The notes: generated by a model from the letters alone, not told the origin. A DNA stretch of 8,640 nt from Candidatus Bipolaricaulota bacterium (GCA_021163465.1 JAGGWU010000137.1:1-8640); one strand, 5' to 3'; positions 1 through 6,328 are shown, counted from the stretch's first letter. Numbers and translations: made by a program.

Positions 1-701
1 AGGAATACCGAGGGAAGGAAAGGGTGCGTGTGGTGGAGGTCCCCGGGGTATCGGTGGAGCTCTGTGGCGGTTGCCACGTGCGCCGCACCGGGGAGATCGG
101 GCTCTTTCTGATCCTGGCGGAAGAGGGCGTAGCCGCGGGCACGCGGAGGATCCGGGCAGTGGTTGGCCTCAAGGCGTGGGAACATATACGTAAACTGCGT
201 TGGTGGGTAAAAAAAGCGGCTGGGTTGTTAGAAGTTCCAGAAAAAGATCTGGTAGGGGGAGTCGAAAGGAAACTGCTGGAAATCCAGGAATTGCGTGCCC
301 AGATAAAACGCTTGGAGGAGGAACGAGCTCTTTCTATGGCGGACGCCCTCGTCTCCCGAGCCGAGGAGATAAACGGGATCAAGCTCCTCGGGGCGGTGGT
401 GGAGGGCGGTCCCGAACAGGCCAAAAGGCTTGTGGACACCCTGGCGGAGCGATTGGGCCGCTGTGCCGTGATCCTGGGGACGGAGAAGGAGGGACGAGCG
501 GTTCTCATCGCGAAGGTGGTGGGCGCGCCGTTATCCGCCGGGGATCTTGTACGGGCCGCGGCGGAAGCGGTGGGGGGAAAGGGCGGCGGCCGTCCGAGCT
601 TCGCCCAGGGCGGCGGTCCCAATGCGGATAAACTCCCTGATGCCATCGCCAAAGCCCTCCACGAGGCCCGGACGGTCTTGGTTAAAAACCGGCGAATGTA
701 A
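1..701 (+). CDS. alaS: alanyl-tRNA synthetase, C-terminal part (5' end outside window)
   Basis: This is the C-terminal end of alanyl-tRNA synthetase, the cytoplasmic enzyme that charges tRNA-Ala and clears mischarged Ser- and Gly-tRNA-Ala. The frame is open from the left edge (first full codon at 3), so the GTG at 24 is internal and not a start. About 233 codons are present of a protein usually near 870-900 residues. The visible part begins at the end of the editing domain (SVELCGGCHV at about 51-80, then RTGEIGLF and AAGTRRIRAV), passes through a charged helical stretch (LLEIQELRAQIKRLEEE), and ends in the DHHA1/C-Ala domain (GIKLLGAVVEG, then GGGRPSFAQGGG, typical of AlaRS). The catalytic domain lies outside the window. 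The zinc-binding signature reads CGGCH where most AlaRS have CGGTH. The TAA stop at 699-701 is followed by a long 3' untranslated stretch and a probable terminator at 881-906. Identification is secure from the motif order. Confidence 0.95.
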   Translation, partial: EYRGKERVRVVEVPGVSVELCGGCHVRRTGEIGLFLILAEEGVAAGTRRIRAVVGLKAWEHIRKLRWWVKKAAGLLEVPEKDLVGGVERKLLEIQELRAQIKRLEEERALSMADALVSRAEEINGIKLLGAVVEGGPEQAKRLVDTLAERLGRCAVILGTEKEGRAVLIAKVVGAPLSAGDLVRAAAEAVGGKGGGRPSFAQGGGPNADKLPDAIAKALHEARTVLVKNRRM

Positions 702-880
702 AGGTCGGCTCAAGCCCTGTTACGGAAGAGGTATCCCTTCATTTTGGCTAAGATGAGGCGGGAAGCCCACCAGGGCATAAGCGGTCTCCTGCAGATCTTA
801 CCCTGCGGGCTCAAAAAGGGGCCGGGTCGAGGATGAGCCGGGGATCCTCGGCAAACCGGCGAAACGTAGCCGAAAGAGTA
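702..880. other. non-coding, hairpin-rich stretch after alaS
   Basis: I recognise no gene on either strand here. The reverse-strand reading frame at 710-919 encodes a low-complexity, Pro/Arg-rich sequence resembling nothing I know. The right half is rich in inverted repeats in plus-strand sense: CGAGGAT (828-834) pairs with ATCCTCG (844-850), enclosed by GCCGG (821-825) with CCGGC (856-860). Next, CGTA (865-868) can pair with TACG (879-882). CGGCTC (706-711) is also complementary to GAGCCG (835-840). Together with the T-run hairpin at 881-906, this makes an alaS 3' untranslated region of about 180-200 nt, or an independent small RNA. I cannot assign it to a known RNA family. Confidence 0.4.
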
Positions 881-906
881 CGGATAAAATGGCATCCGGT
901 TTTTTT
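881..906 (+). terminator. probable rho-independent terminator of alaS
   Basis: CGGAT (881-885) pairs with ATCCG (894-898) around an 8-nt loop, followed after one base by seven T (900-906). The stem is short, but the T-run and its position between two convergent genes support terminator function for the plus strand. CGGAT overlaps by two bases the TACG arm of the preceding small hairpin, so the two foldings may compete. Confidence 0.55.
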
Positions 907-939
907 CTGAAAAAAACATAAAGGGGGACGGGATCCCCC
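907..939 (-). terminator. rho-independent terminator of the beta-helix protein gene
   Basis: Read on the minus strand, GGGGGA (939-934) and TCCCCC (928-923) form a 6-bp GC-rich stem with a 5-nt loop, followed by TTTATG and seven T (916-910). It sits about 26 nt past the stop codon of the minus-strand gene ending at 966, the expected spot. The A-run on the plus strand at 910-916 mirrors the T-run at 900-906, so the two terminators lie back to back. Confidence 0.75.
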
Positions 940-965
940 GCCCCCCCTGCGTCGCCGATCTTTGT

Positions 966-2645
966 TCACTTTTCTTCCACCATTAGATTCAGGCGCCATA
1001 GGGCCCTTGCGGCTGCGGTCTGGAGGTTATCTTCGTATACGATAAGATCGAGGGTATAGGAGCCGGGGCTCCAAGGAGGTGTTAGGGCGAAGCTGGCCGA
1101 CCCCACATCCGAGGTGCCCGCGTCGGATTCCGTGGCGGTGAACTCGAACCGGAGCTCCCGGGCCTCGCCCTGGTAAAGGAGGAGGGGGAGCGAGCCCGGC
1201 GCGAACTCCATGGTAGTCCCGTCAAGGCTCACCGCGAAGGACCAGTCGCTCCCCACGCCGGTGTTCTCCAGGAGTTCTGCCTGGACCAAGCTCACCTTGT
1301 AGAGGGCCGTTTCCTCCTGGGTTCCCCCGGTGGGGGCCGGCCCCTCGGGGGAAGGCTGGGGCATTGTACCCCGGGCCTCCTCGGGGGCCGGTTTTTCCTC
1401 AAAAGGGCTCTCTTCCTCCTTCGGCTCCAGGGCGCTGGTGGTCTCGGGTGCGCTGTCGTCCTTCCAGATCACCACGGACTGGACGGCCTCGCGGTTCCCG
1501 TAGAGGTCGATGGCGTAATACTCCACCTTGTGTGGCCCCTCGGGCCCTGGGATGTAGAACTTATCCTCGTAGGCCCGCCACTTGCCCTGATCGATGCGGA
1601 AGAAGATGTGGGCCACCCCGGAGTCGTCCTCCGCCAGGAGCTCGAATGGGGTGTGGGACGTAGCCCAGAGCTTTCCGTCGGGGGCGTAGTAGTGAGGGTC
1701 GCCGGGCACGATCCGGGTCACCGGCGGCGCGGCATCGAGGTAGATGGTCAGGGTCTTGGTGGGTTCCCGGTTGCCGAGCTTGTCAACGGCGTAGTACTCC
1801 ATCCGGATCACCGCGGCCCCTTCCAGCGGGAAGGGTTCGGAGTAGACCTGCCAATCTTGTCCGGCAATCCGGTAGAAGATCTTGTCCACACCCACGCCCA
1901 CGTCCACCGCGGTAAGCCGCACCAGGCTCCCGGGTGCCAGGGCCACGATGCCCCGCTCCTCCACGGCAGAAAGATCCAGGGTCCGCATGGGGCGGGCCTC
2001 GGGCGGGAGCTCCGCCACCGGCTCCATCAAGGGGTAGCGGTCCGGGACCACCTCATAGGAGGAGTCCCCGATCCCGTCCCCGTCTCGATCCATACCCCGA
2101 TAGTCGGACCAGTAGTTGCCTTTGCCCTCGTGGTACCAGCGGTTGCTCAGCCCCTCGTCGCGGGCGGGGAGACCACACGCAATGACCGAATTCTCGTAGA
2201 TGATGTTGTCGTTCGAACCGGTAGAGATGAGGATCCCGTAGTCGCAGTAACCCACCGCGTTCCGATGGATGGTGATCTTGCTTGCGGCCAGAAGCTGAAT
2301 CCCTACTCGTCCGCCCCAGATGGCACAGTCCTCGATCACCCCGTTCTTCACTGCCGAGAGGAAGATACCGGCCTTCTCTTGTGGATAGCGGATGAGGCAG
2401 TTGCGGATCACGAAGTGGGAGGTGGTATTGCTGATGTAAATCCCATAATCGTACCCCAGGGTATCGATGATCCAGCCTTCTATGATATAGGGATCATCCG
2501 GCGTTCCCGATCCTCCGACGACTCCATTTTCCCACGTAAAGCCCTTGTTTCCATAGATGTAGATGGGATCGTGGGGGACCCATTGGGCAAGAGCGAGGCC
2601 TCCACAGAGCGCCACGCCCAAAAACAGCGATAAAACCCTCCTCAT
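966..2645 (-). CDS. secreted NosD-like beta-helix protein with two Ig-like repeats
   Basis: A predicted exported protein of 559 residues. The start is the ATG at 2645-2643, chosen because AAAGGAGGGG lies 5 nt upstream and a signal peptide follows at once (MRR, then a hydrophobic stretch ending LALA at 17-20, likely cleavage before Gln21). An in-frame extension to 3026 overlaps serS and is not credible. Residues about 50-165 form short beta-strand coils of the NosD/CASH parallel beta-helix type (GIYISN, GIFLSA, GIQLLA, GILIST), closing with GNYWSDY at 177-183 and the calcium-loop-like DRDGDGIGD at 186-194. Two Ig-like repeats follow at about 235-303 and 330-395 (V-IFYRI/IFFRI, W--Y, EYYA-D--GNRE), resembling the OmpL47-type fold. 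Then come a Glu/Pro-rich linker (396-445) and a C-terminal beta domain (446-559) that I do not recognise. No C-terminal membrane anchor or sorting signal is visible, so the product is probably free in the periplasm or outside the cell. NosD-like coils are often involved in carbohydrate or metal binding; the substrate cannot be told here. Confidence 0.85.
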   Translation of the reverse strand: MRRVLSLFLGVALCGGLALAQWVPHDPIYIYGNKGFTWENGVVGGSGTPDDPYIIEGWIIDTLGYDYGIYISNTTSHFVIRNCLIRYPQEKAGIFLSAVKNGVIEDCAIWGGRVGIQLLAASKITIHRNAVGYCDYGILISTGSNDNIIYENSVIACGLPARDEGLSNRWYHEGKGNYWSDYRGMDRDGDGIGDSSYEVVPDRYPLMEPVAELPPEARPMRTLDLSAVEERGIVALAPGSLVRLTAVDVGVGVDKIFYRIAGQDWQVYSEPFPLEGAAVIRMEYYAVDKLGNREPTKTLTIYLDAAPPVTRIVPGDPHYYAPDGKLWATSHTPFELLAEDDSGVAHIFFRIDQGKWRAYEDKFYIPGPEGPHKVEYYAIDLYGNREAVQSVVIWKDDSAPETTSALEPKEEESPFEEKPAPEEARGTMPQPSPEGPAPTGGTQEETALYKVSLVQAELLENTGVGSDWSFAVSLDGTTMEFAPGSLPLLLYQGEARELRFEFTATESDAGTSDVGSASFALTPPWSPGSYTLDLIVYEDNLQTAAARALWRLNLMVEEK

Positions 2646-2650
2646 CACAT

Positions 2651-2660
2651 CCCCTCCTTT
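2651..2660 (-). promoter_or_regulatory. ribosome binding site fixing the beta-helix protein start
   Basis: Minus-strand AAAGGAGGGG ends 5 nt before the ATG at 2645. It is one of the strongest Shine-Dalgarno matches in the window and decides for this start over the in-frame extension that runs back into serS. Confidence 0.85.
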
Positions 2661-2682
2661 TTCGGGCGTTCTCCAACGGGGC

Positions 2683-2688
2683 ATTCTA
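2683..2688 (-). promoter_or_regulatory. possible -10 element for the beta-helix protein gene
   Basis: Minus-strand TAGAAT (5 of 6 matches to TATAAT) lies 37 nt upstream of the ATG at 2645 and would place transcription start near 2676, ahead of the ribosome site. No good -35 is visible at 16-18 nt. The gap from the serS stop (2735) is 89 nt with no convincing terminator, so read-through from serS is also possible. Confidence 0.3.
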
Positions 2689-2734
2689 CAGGGGCGAAAG
2701 GCCTGAATCGCAGGACAACCTTCCGTGACCACCG

Positions 2735-4036
2735 TTACCGGTTGCTCCTTTTGGGCTCCCCCGCGGGGGCTCTGCTGAGGACCTCGATCCCCAACCGTTC
2801 GGCCAATACCTCCGGGAGGGCCACCGTGCCGTCGGGACGTTGGTTCTGTTCCAGGATCGCCGCGAAAAGCCGGGAGGTGGCGAGGCCGGATCCGTTCAAG
2901 GTATGAACGAAACGGGGCTTCCCCCCTGTCGAGGGGCGGAAGCGGATGTTCCCCCGCCGGGCCTGGAAGTCCTCGCAGTTGGAGCACGAGGAGACCTCGT
3001 AGTACCTCCCCTGGCCCGGAAGCCACACCTCGAGGTCGATGGTCTTGGCGGACTGGTGGGCGAGATCGTCGGCGGGGAGGAGGGTCACCCGGTAGTGGAG
3101 CCCCAGCCGCTGGAGGATCGCCTCCGCATGGCGCACGAGTTCCTCCAAATCTTCATAGGAACGTTCCGGGGTGGTGTAGTGGAAGAGCTCCACCTTGTTG
3201 AACTGGTGCATGCGGATGAGGCCCCGCTGGGCCTCGCCCCAGGTCCCCGCCTCCCTCCGGAAGCAAGGCGTGTACGCCACGTACCGCAGGGGAAGGTCCT
3301 CTTCCGCCAGGATCTCGTCCCGATGGAGGTTTGCCAAGAGCGACTCCGCGGTGGGGTTGAGGAAAAGGTCGTCGGCAGGACAGTGGTAAAGCTCGTCGGC
3401 GAACTTGGGCAATTGCCCTGACACCTCGAAGGATTTCCGATTGGCCAAGATCGGCGGAAGCACCGGGATGTAGCCGTGTTCGTGTACGTGAAACTCGAAC
3501 ATCCAAAGGAGCAGCGTGAACTCCAGCCGTGCCCCTTGGCCCACATAGAGGGGGAACCTCGCCCCCGTAATCACCGCCGCCCGTTCGAAATCCAGTATTC
3601 CAAGGGCTTTACCGAGCTCGACGTGGTGCTTGGGCTGGAAATCGAACTCCGGTTTCGTCCCCCACTCCCGCAGGACGATCTTCTCCTCGGCCTCGGGCAC
3701 GGAGTCGTGCGGGATGTTCGGGAGGGAGAGGAGCTCGTGCCGCAGCTCCTTTTCCACCCCGTCCAGCTCCCGTTCCAGGGCCTTTATCTCCGCCGATACC
3801 TCCCTCAGCCGGGCAATAAGTCCCTGGGCTTCCTCTTTTTTCCCTTCGCGCTGGAGCTTTGCCACTTCCTCTGAGCCTTGGTTGAGCTCGTGGCGCCGCG
3901 ACTCCACCGCGCGGACGAGCTCTCGACGTCGGGAATCCAGCTCCAGTACTCGGTCCAAGGAAATGTTTGGGTCGCGACGACGCAGCCGCGCCTCCACCCC
4001 TGCCGGATCCTCACGGATCTTCTGGATATCCAGCAT
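2735..4036 (-). CDS. serS: seryl-tRNA synthetase
   Basis: Seryl-tRNA synthetase activates serine with ATP and charges tRNA-Ser (and tRNA-Sec where present) in the cytoplasm. At 433 residues it has the usual bacterial length. The start MLDIQKIRED is the family N-terminus. Residues about 30-105 are the charged, Leu-rich antiparallel coiled-coil arm that grips the long variable arm of tRNA-Ser. The class II core follows: motif 1 region (YIPVLPPIL, 189-197), the serine-site PTAES (228-232; usually TAE), motif 2 (TPCFRREAGTWGEAQRG, 256-272, then HQFNKVE), the conserved DLEVWLPGQ and SSCSNCEDFQARR (349-361), and motif 3 (NGSGLATSR around 381-389). All expected blocks are present and in order, so it should be active. 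The motif 2 loop TWGEAQ differs from the more common SAGRDT/AAGKDT. No Shine-Dalgarno precedes the ATG; a TAAAAT box 8 nt upstream suggests a nearly leaderless mRNA. It diverges from the RNase Z gene. Confidence 0.97.
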   Translation of the reverse strand: MLDIQKIREDPAGVEARLRRRDPNISLDRVLELDSRRRELVRAVESRRHELNQGSEEVAKLQREGKKEEAQGLIARLREVSAEIKALERELDGVEKELRHELLSLPNIPHDSVPEAEEKIVLREWGTKPEFDFQPKHHVELGKALGILDFERAAVITGARFPLYVGQGARLEFTLLLWMFEFHVHEHGYIPVLPPILANRKSFEVSGQLPKFADELYHCPADDLFLNPTAESLLANLHRDEILAEEDLPLRYVAYTPCFRREAGTWGEAQRGLIRMHQFNKVELFHYTTPERSYEDLEELVRHAEAILQRLGLHYRVTLLPADDLAHQSAKTIDLEVWLPGQGRYYEVSSCSNCEDFQARRGNIRFRPSTGGKPRFVHTLNGSGLATSRLFAAILEQNQRPDGTVALPEVLAERLGIEVLSRAPAGEPKRSNR

Positions 4037-4044
4037 GACGTGCT

Positions 4045-4074
4045 ATTTTAGCTTTAGAAGCGCCGTGATGGCCA
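4045..4074 (-). promoter_or_regulatory. putative serS promoter
   Basis: Minus-strand TAAAAT (4050-4045; 5 of 6 to TATAAT) with TGGCCA (4074-4069; 4 of 6 to TTGACA) 18 bp upstream. The predicted start site is near 4038, two bases before the serS ATG at 4036, which fits the lack of a Shine-Dalgarno and suggests a leaderless transcript. Inference from spacing only. Confidence 0.4.
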
Positions 4075-4083
4075 GGTTATAAT
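4054..4083 (+). promoter_or_regulatory. putative promoter of the RNase Z-aminotransferase operon
   Basis: A perfect TATAAT is at 4078-4083. The -35 is weak (TTAGAA at 4054-4059, 18 bp upstream). Transcription would begin near 4090, so an ATG at 4088 would lie upstream of the mRNA. This favours the downstream start at 4139 with a leader of about 50 nt. The region overlaps the divergent serS promoter, so the two may compete for RNA polymerase. Confidence 0.55.
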
Positions 4084-4127
4084 TGGTATGGGTTCTGGCT
4101 CGGATTACGAAACCCCACTTGAATTAC

Positions 4128-4134
4128 GGAGGAG
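4128..4134 (+). promoter_or_regulatory. ribosome binding site of the RNase Z gene
   Basis: GGAGGAG at 4128-4134 sits 4 nt before the ATG at 4139 (6 nt counted from GGAGG). It decides between the ATG at 4088, which has no ribosome site, and the one at 4139. Confidence 0.8.
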
Positions 4135-4138
4135 ATGG

Positions 4139-4987
4139 ATGAAGCTTATCGCGTATTCCAAGGCCCTCTATTCAACATGGCTCTATTACGCCCCCGACAG
4201 GATCCTCTTCGACTGCGGGGAGGGGGTGAGCTCTTTTCTCGAAAACAAGGTCTACGCCATCCGGCGGGTCTTCCTCTCCCACGGCCACGCGGACCATGTC
4301 TCGGGGCTCATGGGGCTTATCAACATCCGCAACAACGCCATGGGTGATCGCGAGAAGGACCTCACCATCTACTTCCCCGCGGGCAATCACTTGATCTCAG
4401 AGCTTATCGTTTATTTTTCCCGAACCAACAGGAAACTCCGCTACAACCTTGAATGGGTGCCAATGCAACCGGGCGACCGGATCCCGCTCCATGAAGCCAA
4501 ACGCCACGGGAGGTATCTCGAGGCCTTTGCTACTGTGCATTCCTCCAACGAGATCTCCCTGGGCTACAACATCGTGGAAAGGAGGCGGCGTCTGAAGCCC
4601 GAGTATCGTGACCTTTCCCAACGGGAAATCGCCGAGCTCGTGCGTGCGGGCAAAAAGGAGGAGATCACCGAGGAATATGACCAACGGATCTTCACTTACG
4701 GAGGGGACTCGGTTCCCCTGAAGCCGGTGTTTATCCGGAACACTGAGGTGTTATGTCACGAGGCCACCTTCTTGGACGATTCCGATCGTAAGGAATACAA
4801 ACACTCTACCGTATGGGAGGCGATTGAAGTGGCGAAGGAAGCAGGGGTAAAAAAGGAGCTCCTCCTCTTTCACCTTTCCAGCCGTTACCGCCGCGATCTC
4901 CCCAAGGTCAAGGAGAAGATCGAGGCCATGGAGCTTCCCTTTAAGGTTACGTTCATTCCCCCGGGCGAACTCTTCACCTGGGGTTAA
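4139..4987 (+). CDS. rnz: ribonuclease Z (tRNA 3' processing), Thermotoga type
   Basis: A 282-residue metallo-beta-lactamase-fold nuclease that cuts the 3' trailer from tRNA precursors. The start at 4139 has GGAGGAG upstream and gives MKLIAYSKALYSTW, which matches from memory the N-terminus of the T. maritima tRNase Z; a 17-codon extension to 4088 would precede the predicted transcript. The two-zinc site is complete: HGHADH (48-53), His134 in the VHSS segment, Asp190 in GGDS, and His245 in FHLSSRY. CHEATF (206-211) and KHST (221-224) are typical RNase Z blocks. The insert around 147-180 starts with four Arg (148-151), as expected for the basic tRNA-binding exosite of the Thermotoga type rather than the Gly/Pro-rich arm of ElaC. 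The usual LGTGG start of most RNase Z is absent, again as in T. maritima, whose enzyme is known to cut after an encoded CCA; the same specificity here is inference. The aminotransferase follows 16 nt downstream, so they are probably cotranscribed. Confidence 0.9.
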   Translation: MKLIAYSKALYSTWLYYAPDRILFDCGEGVSSFLENKVYAIRRVFLSHGHADHVSGLMGLINIRNNAMGDREKDLTIYFPAGNHLISELIVYFSRTNRKLRYNLEWVPMQPGDRIPLHEAKRHGRYLEAFATVHSSNEISLGYNIVERRRRLKPEYRDLSQREIAELVRAGKKEEITEEYDQRIFTYGGDSVPLKPVFIRNTEVLCHEATFLDDSDRKEYKHSTVWEAIEVAKEAGVKKELLLFHLSSRYRRDLPKVKEKIEAMELPFKVTFIPPGELFTWG

Positions 4988-5003
4988 GCCGGAAAGGAGG
5001 GAG

Positions 5004-6317
5004 ATGTATTCAAAACGTTTCGTGCGTATCGTCACGGAGCTTCCCGGCCCCAAATCCCGGGAAGTGCTGGAGAAGATGCGGACCTGTGTGCCTGCGGCGA
5101 TCTCTCCATTGGTCCCCGCGGTGGTGGCCAAGGCCGAGGGCGTGGTAATTGAAGACCTGGACGGAAACCGCTTCCTTGACTTCTCCGGCGGCTGGGGCGT
5201 GCTCAACGTGGGCCACGGCCATCCCAAGGTGGTGGAGGCGGTCAAGCGTCAAGCCGACTTGTTCCTCCACACCGATTTTTCCGCCGTGCCCTATGAAGTT
5301 TTCGTGGAGTTGGCGGAGCGGATCGCGAAGCTCGCCCCGGGTCCTTCCCCCAAGAAGTGTGCCTTCTTCAACTCCGGGGCGGAGGCGGTGGAGAACGCGG
5401 TCAAGATCTCCCGGGCCGCTACGGGCCGCAAGGCGGTGTTGGTGTTCGAGAACGCCTTCCACGGCCGGACCCTGCTCACCATGACCATGACCCACAGGGC
5501 CATCCCCTACAAAGCCGGTTTCGGCCCCTACGCCCCGGATGTGTTTCGCCTGCCTTATCCGTATCCATACCGCAACCCGATCCCCCTAGAGGAGATCGAG
5601 CGCCGGATGCTTTCGCTGGTGGATCCCCGGGAAGTGGCGTGCATGGTGGTGGAACCGGTGATCGGGGAAGGGGGGTTCATTGTTCCCCCGCCGGATTTCC
5701 TCCCCTTCCTGCGGGAGCTCGCGGACAAACACGGGTTCCTTCTGGTCTGCGACGAGGTCCAGACCGGGGTGGGCCGCACGGGCAAGTTCTTCGCCTCGGA
5801 GCACTTCGGGGTGGAGCCTGATCTCATCACCTTCGCCAAGTCCATCGCCGGGGGCATGCCCCTTTCCGGGGTGGTAGGTAAGGCGGAGGTGATGGACAAG
5901 CCCATTCCCGGCTCCATCGGGGGAACCTATGTGGGAAACCCCGTGGCCTGCGCCGCGGCCCTGGCGGTGTTGGAGGTGATCGAGGAGGAAGGGCTTATGG
6001 AGCGGGCCGAACACATCGGAGCCCTCCTCAAAGAAGGTTTCCTCAGGCTTCAGGAAAAGTATGAGCTCATCGGGGACGTGCGGGGTCTCGGGGCCATGGT
6101 GGGGATGGAATTGGTCAAGGATCGGGAGACGAAGGAGCCGGCCACGGAGGAGACCAAGGAGGTGGCCCGCGAGGCCATCAAGCGCGGGCTTATCTTCCCC
6201 ACCGCGGGGGTTTATGGAAACGTGATCCGGATGTTGGTGCCGCTGGTAGTAAAGGAAGAGGAGATCCAGGAGGCCCTGGAGATCCTGGACGAGGCCTTCG
6301 CCGCGGTGGTCGACTGA
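5004..6317 (+). CDS. gabT: class III PLP aminotransferase, 4-aminobutyrate (GABA) type
   Basis: A 437-residue pyridoxal-phosphate enzyme of aminotransferase class III. The closest group I recognise is 4-aminobutyrate aminotransferase, which moves the amino group of GABA (or a similar omega-amino acid) to 2-oxoglutarate. The ATG at 5004 follows AAAGGAGG (4993-5000) by 3 nt. Landmarks: PGPKS near the N-terminus (15-19), GVLNVGHGHP (65-74), the phosphate-binding NSGAEA (123-128), FHGRT (152-156), DEVQTG with Asp250 contacting the PLP ring nitrogen, the Schiff-base Lys279 in FAKSIAGGMPLSG, GGTYVGNP (307-314) and GDVRGLGAM (357-365). All are intact. Length and the GGTY-GNP segment favour GabT over acetylornithine or ornithine aminotransferase. 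Enzymes of this subgroup in thermophiles include broad amino-acid racemases, so the substrate is not certain. It lies 16 nt after rnz and has no promoter of its own that I can see. Its TGA is 13 nt from the opposing glycerate kinase stop. Confidence 0.88.
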   Translation: MYSKRFVRIVTELPGPKSREVLEKMRTCVPAAISPLVPAVVAKAEGVVIEDLDGNRFLDFSGGWGVLNVGHGHPKVVEAVKRQADLFLHTDFSAVPYEVFVELAERIAKLAPGPSPKKCAFFNSGAEAVENAVKISRAATGRKAVLVFENAFHGRTLLTMTMTHRAIPYKAGFGPYAPDVFRLPYPYPYRNPIPLEEIERRMLSLVDPREVACMVVEPVIGEGGFIVPPPDFLPFLRELADKHGFLLVCDEVQTGVGRTGKFFASEHFGVEPDLITFAKSIAGGMPLSGVVGKAEVMDKPIPGSIGGTYVGNPVACAAALAVLEVIEEEGLMERAEHIGALLKEGFLRLQEKYELIGDVRGLGAMVGMELVKDRETKEPATEETKEVAREAIKRGLIFPTAGVYGNVIRMLVPLVVKEEEIQEALEILDEAFAAVVD

Positions 6318-6328
6318 GTTGTAGTCGA
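6310..6328. terminator. small inverted repeat across the convergent stop codons
   Basis: TCGACT (6310-6315) and AGTCGA (6323-6328) form a perfect 6-bp stem with a 7-nt loop. The element spans the aminotransferase stop (6315-6317) and nearly the whole 13-nt gap to the glycerate kinase stop (6331-6333). It could act as a bidirectional terminator, but there is no T-run on either side, so this is weakly supported. Confidence 0.3.

Noticed and set aside
850..882. GGCAAACC followed by GAAA motifs (850-864 and 871-875) resembling the first half of a class I cyclic-di-GMP riboswitch
   Set aside because: The second conserved block (GACGCAAAGCC) and the tetraloop-receptor stem are missing, and no plus-strand gene follows. 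Treated as coincidence.
710..919. Minus-strand frame of 69 codons after the beta-helix gene terminator
   Set aside because: No ribosome site, composition like random GC-rich translation, and its start lies inside the terminator region.
1530..2633. Long open frame on the plus strand opposite the beta-helix protein gene
   Set aside because: The sequence is His/Asp/Gly/Pro-rich with no recognisable domain, as expected for the antisense of a GC-rich gene. The minus-strand gene has a ribosome site, signal peptide and clear domains.
2646..3026. N-terminal extension of the beta-helix protein into serS
   Set aside because: It would bury the signal peptide 127 residues inside the protein and overlap serS by almost 300 bp. 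The ATG at 2645 has a near-perfect ribosome site.
4088..4138. ATG at 4088 as start of RNase Z
   Set aside because: It is only 4 bp from the TATAAT box, so upstream of the predicted transcript, and has no ribosome site. The family N-terminus matches the ATG at 4139.
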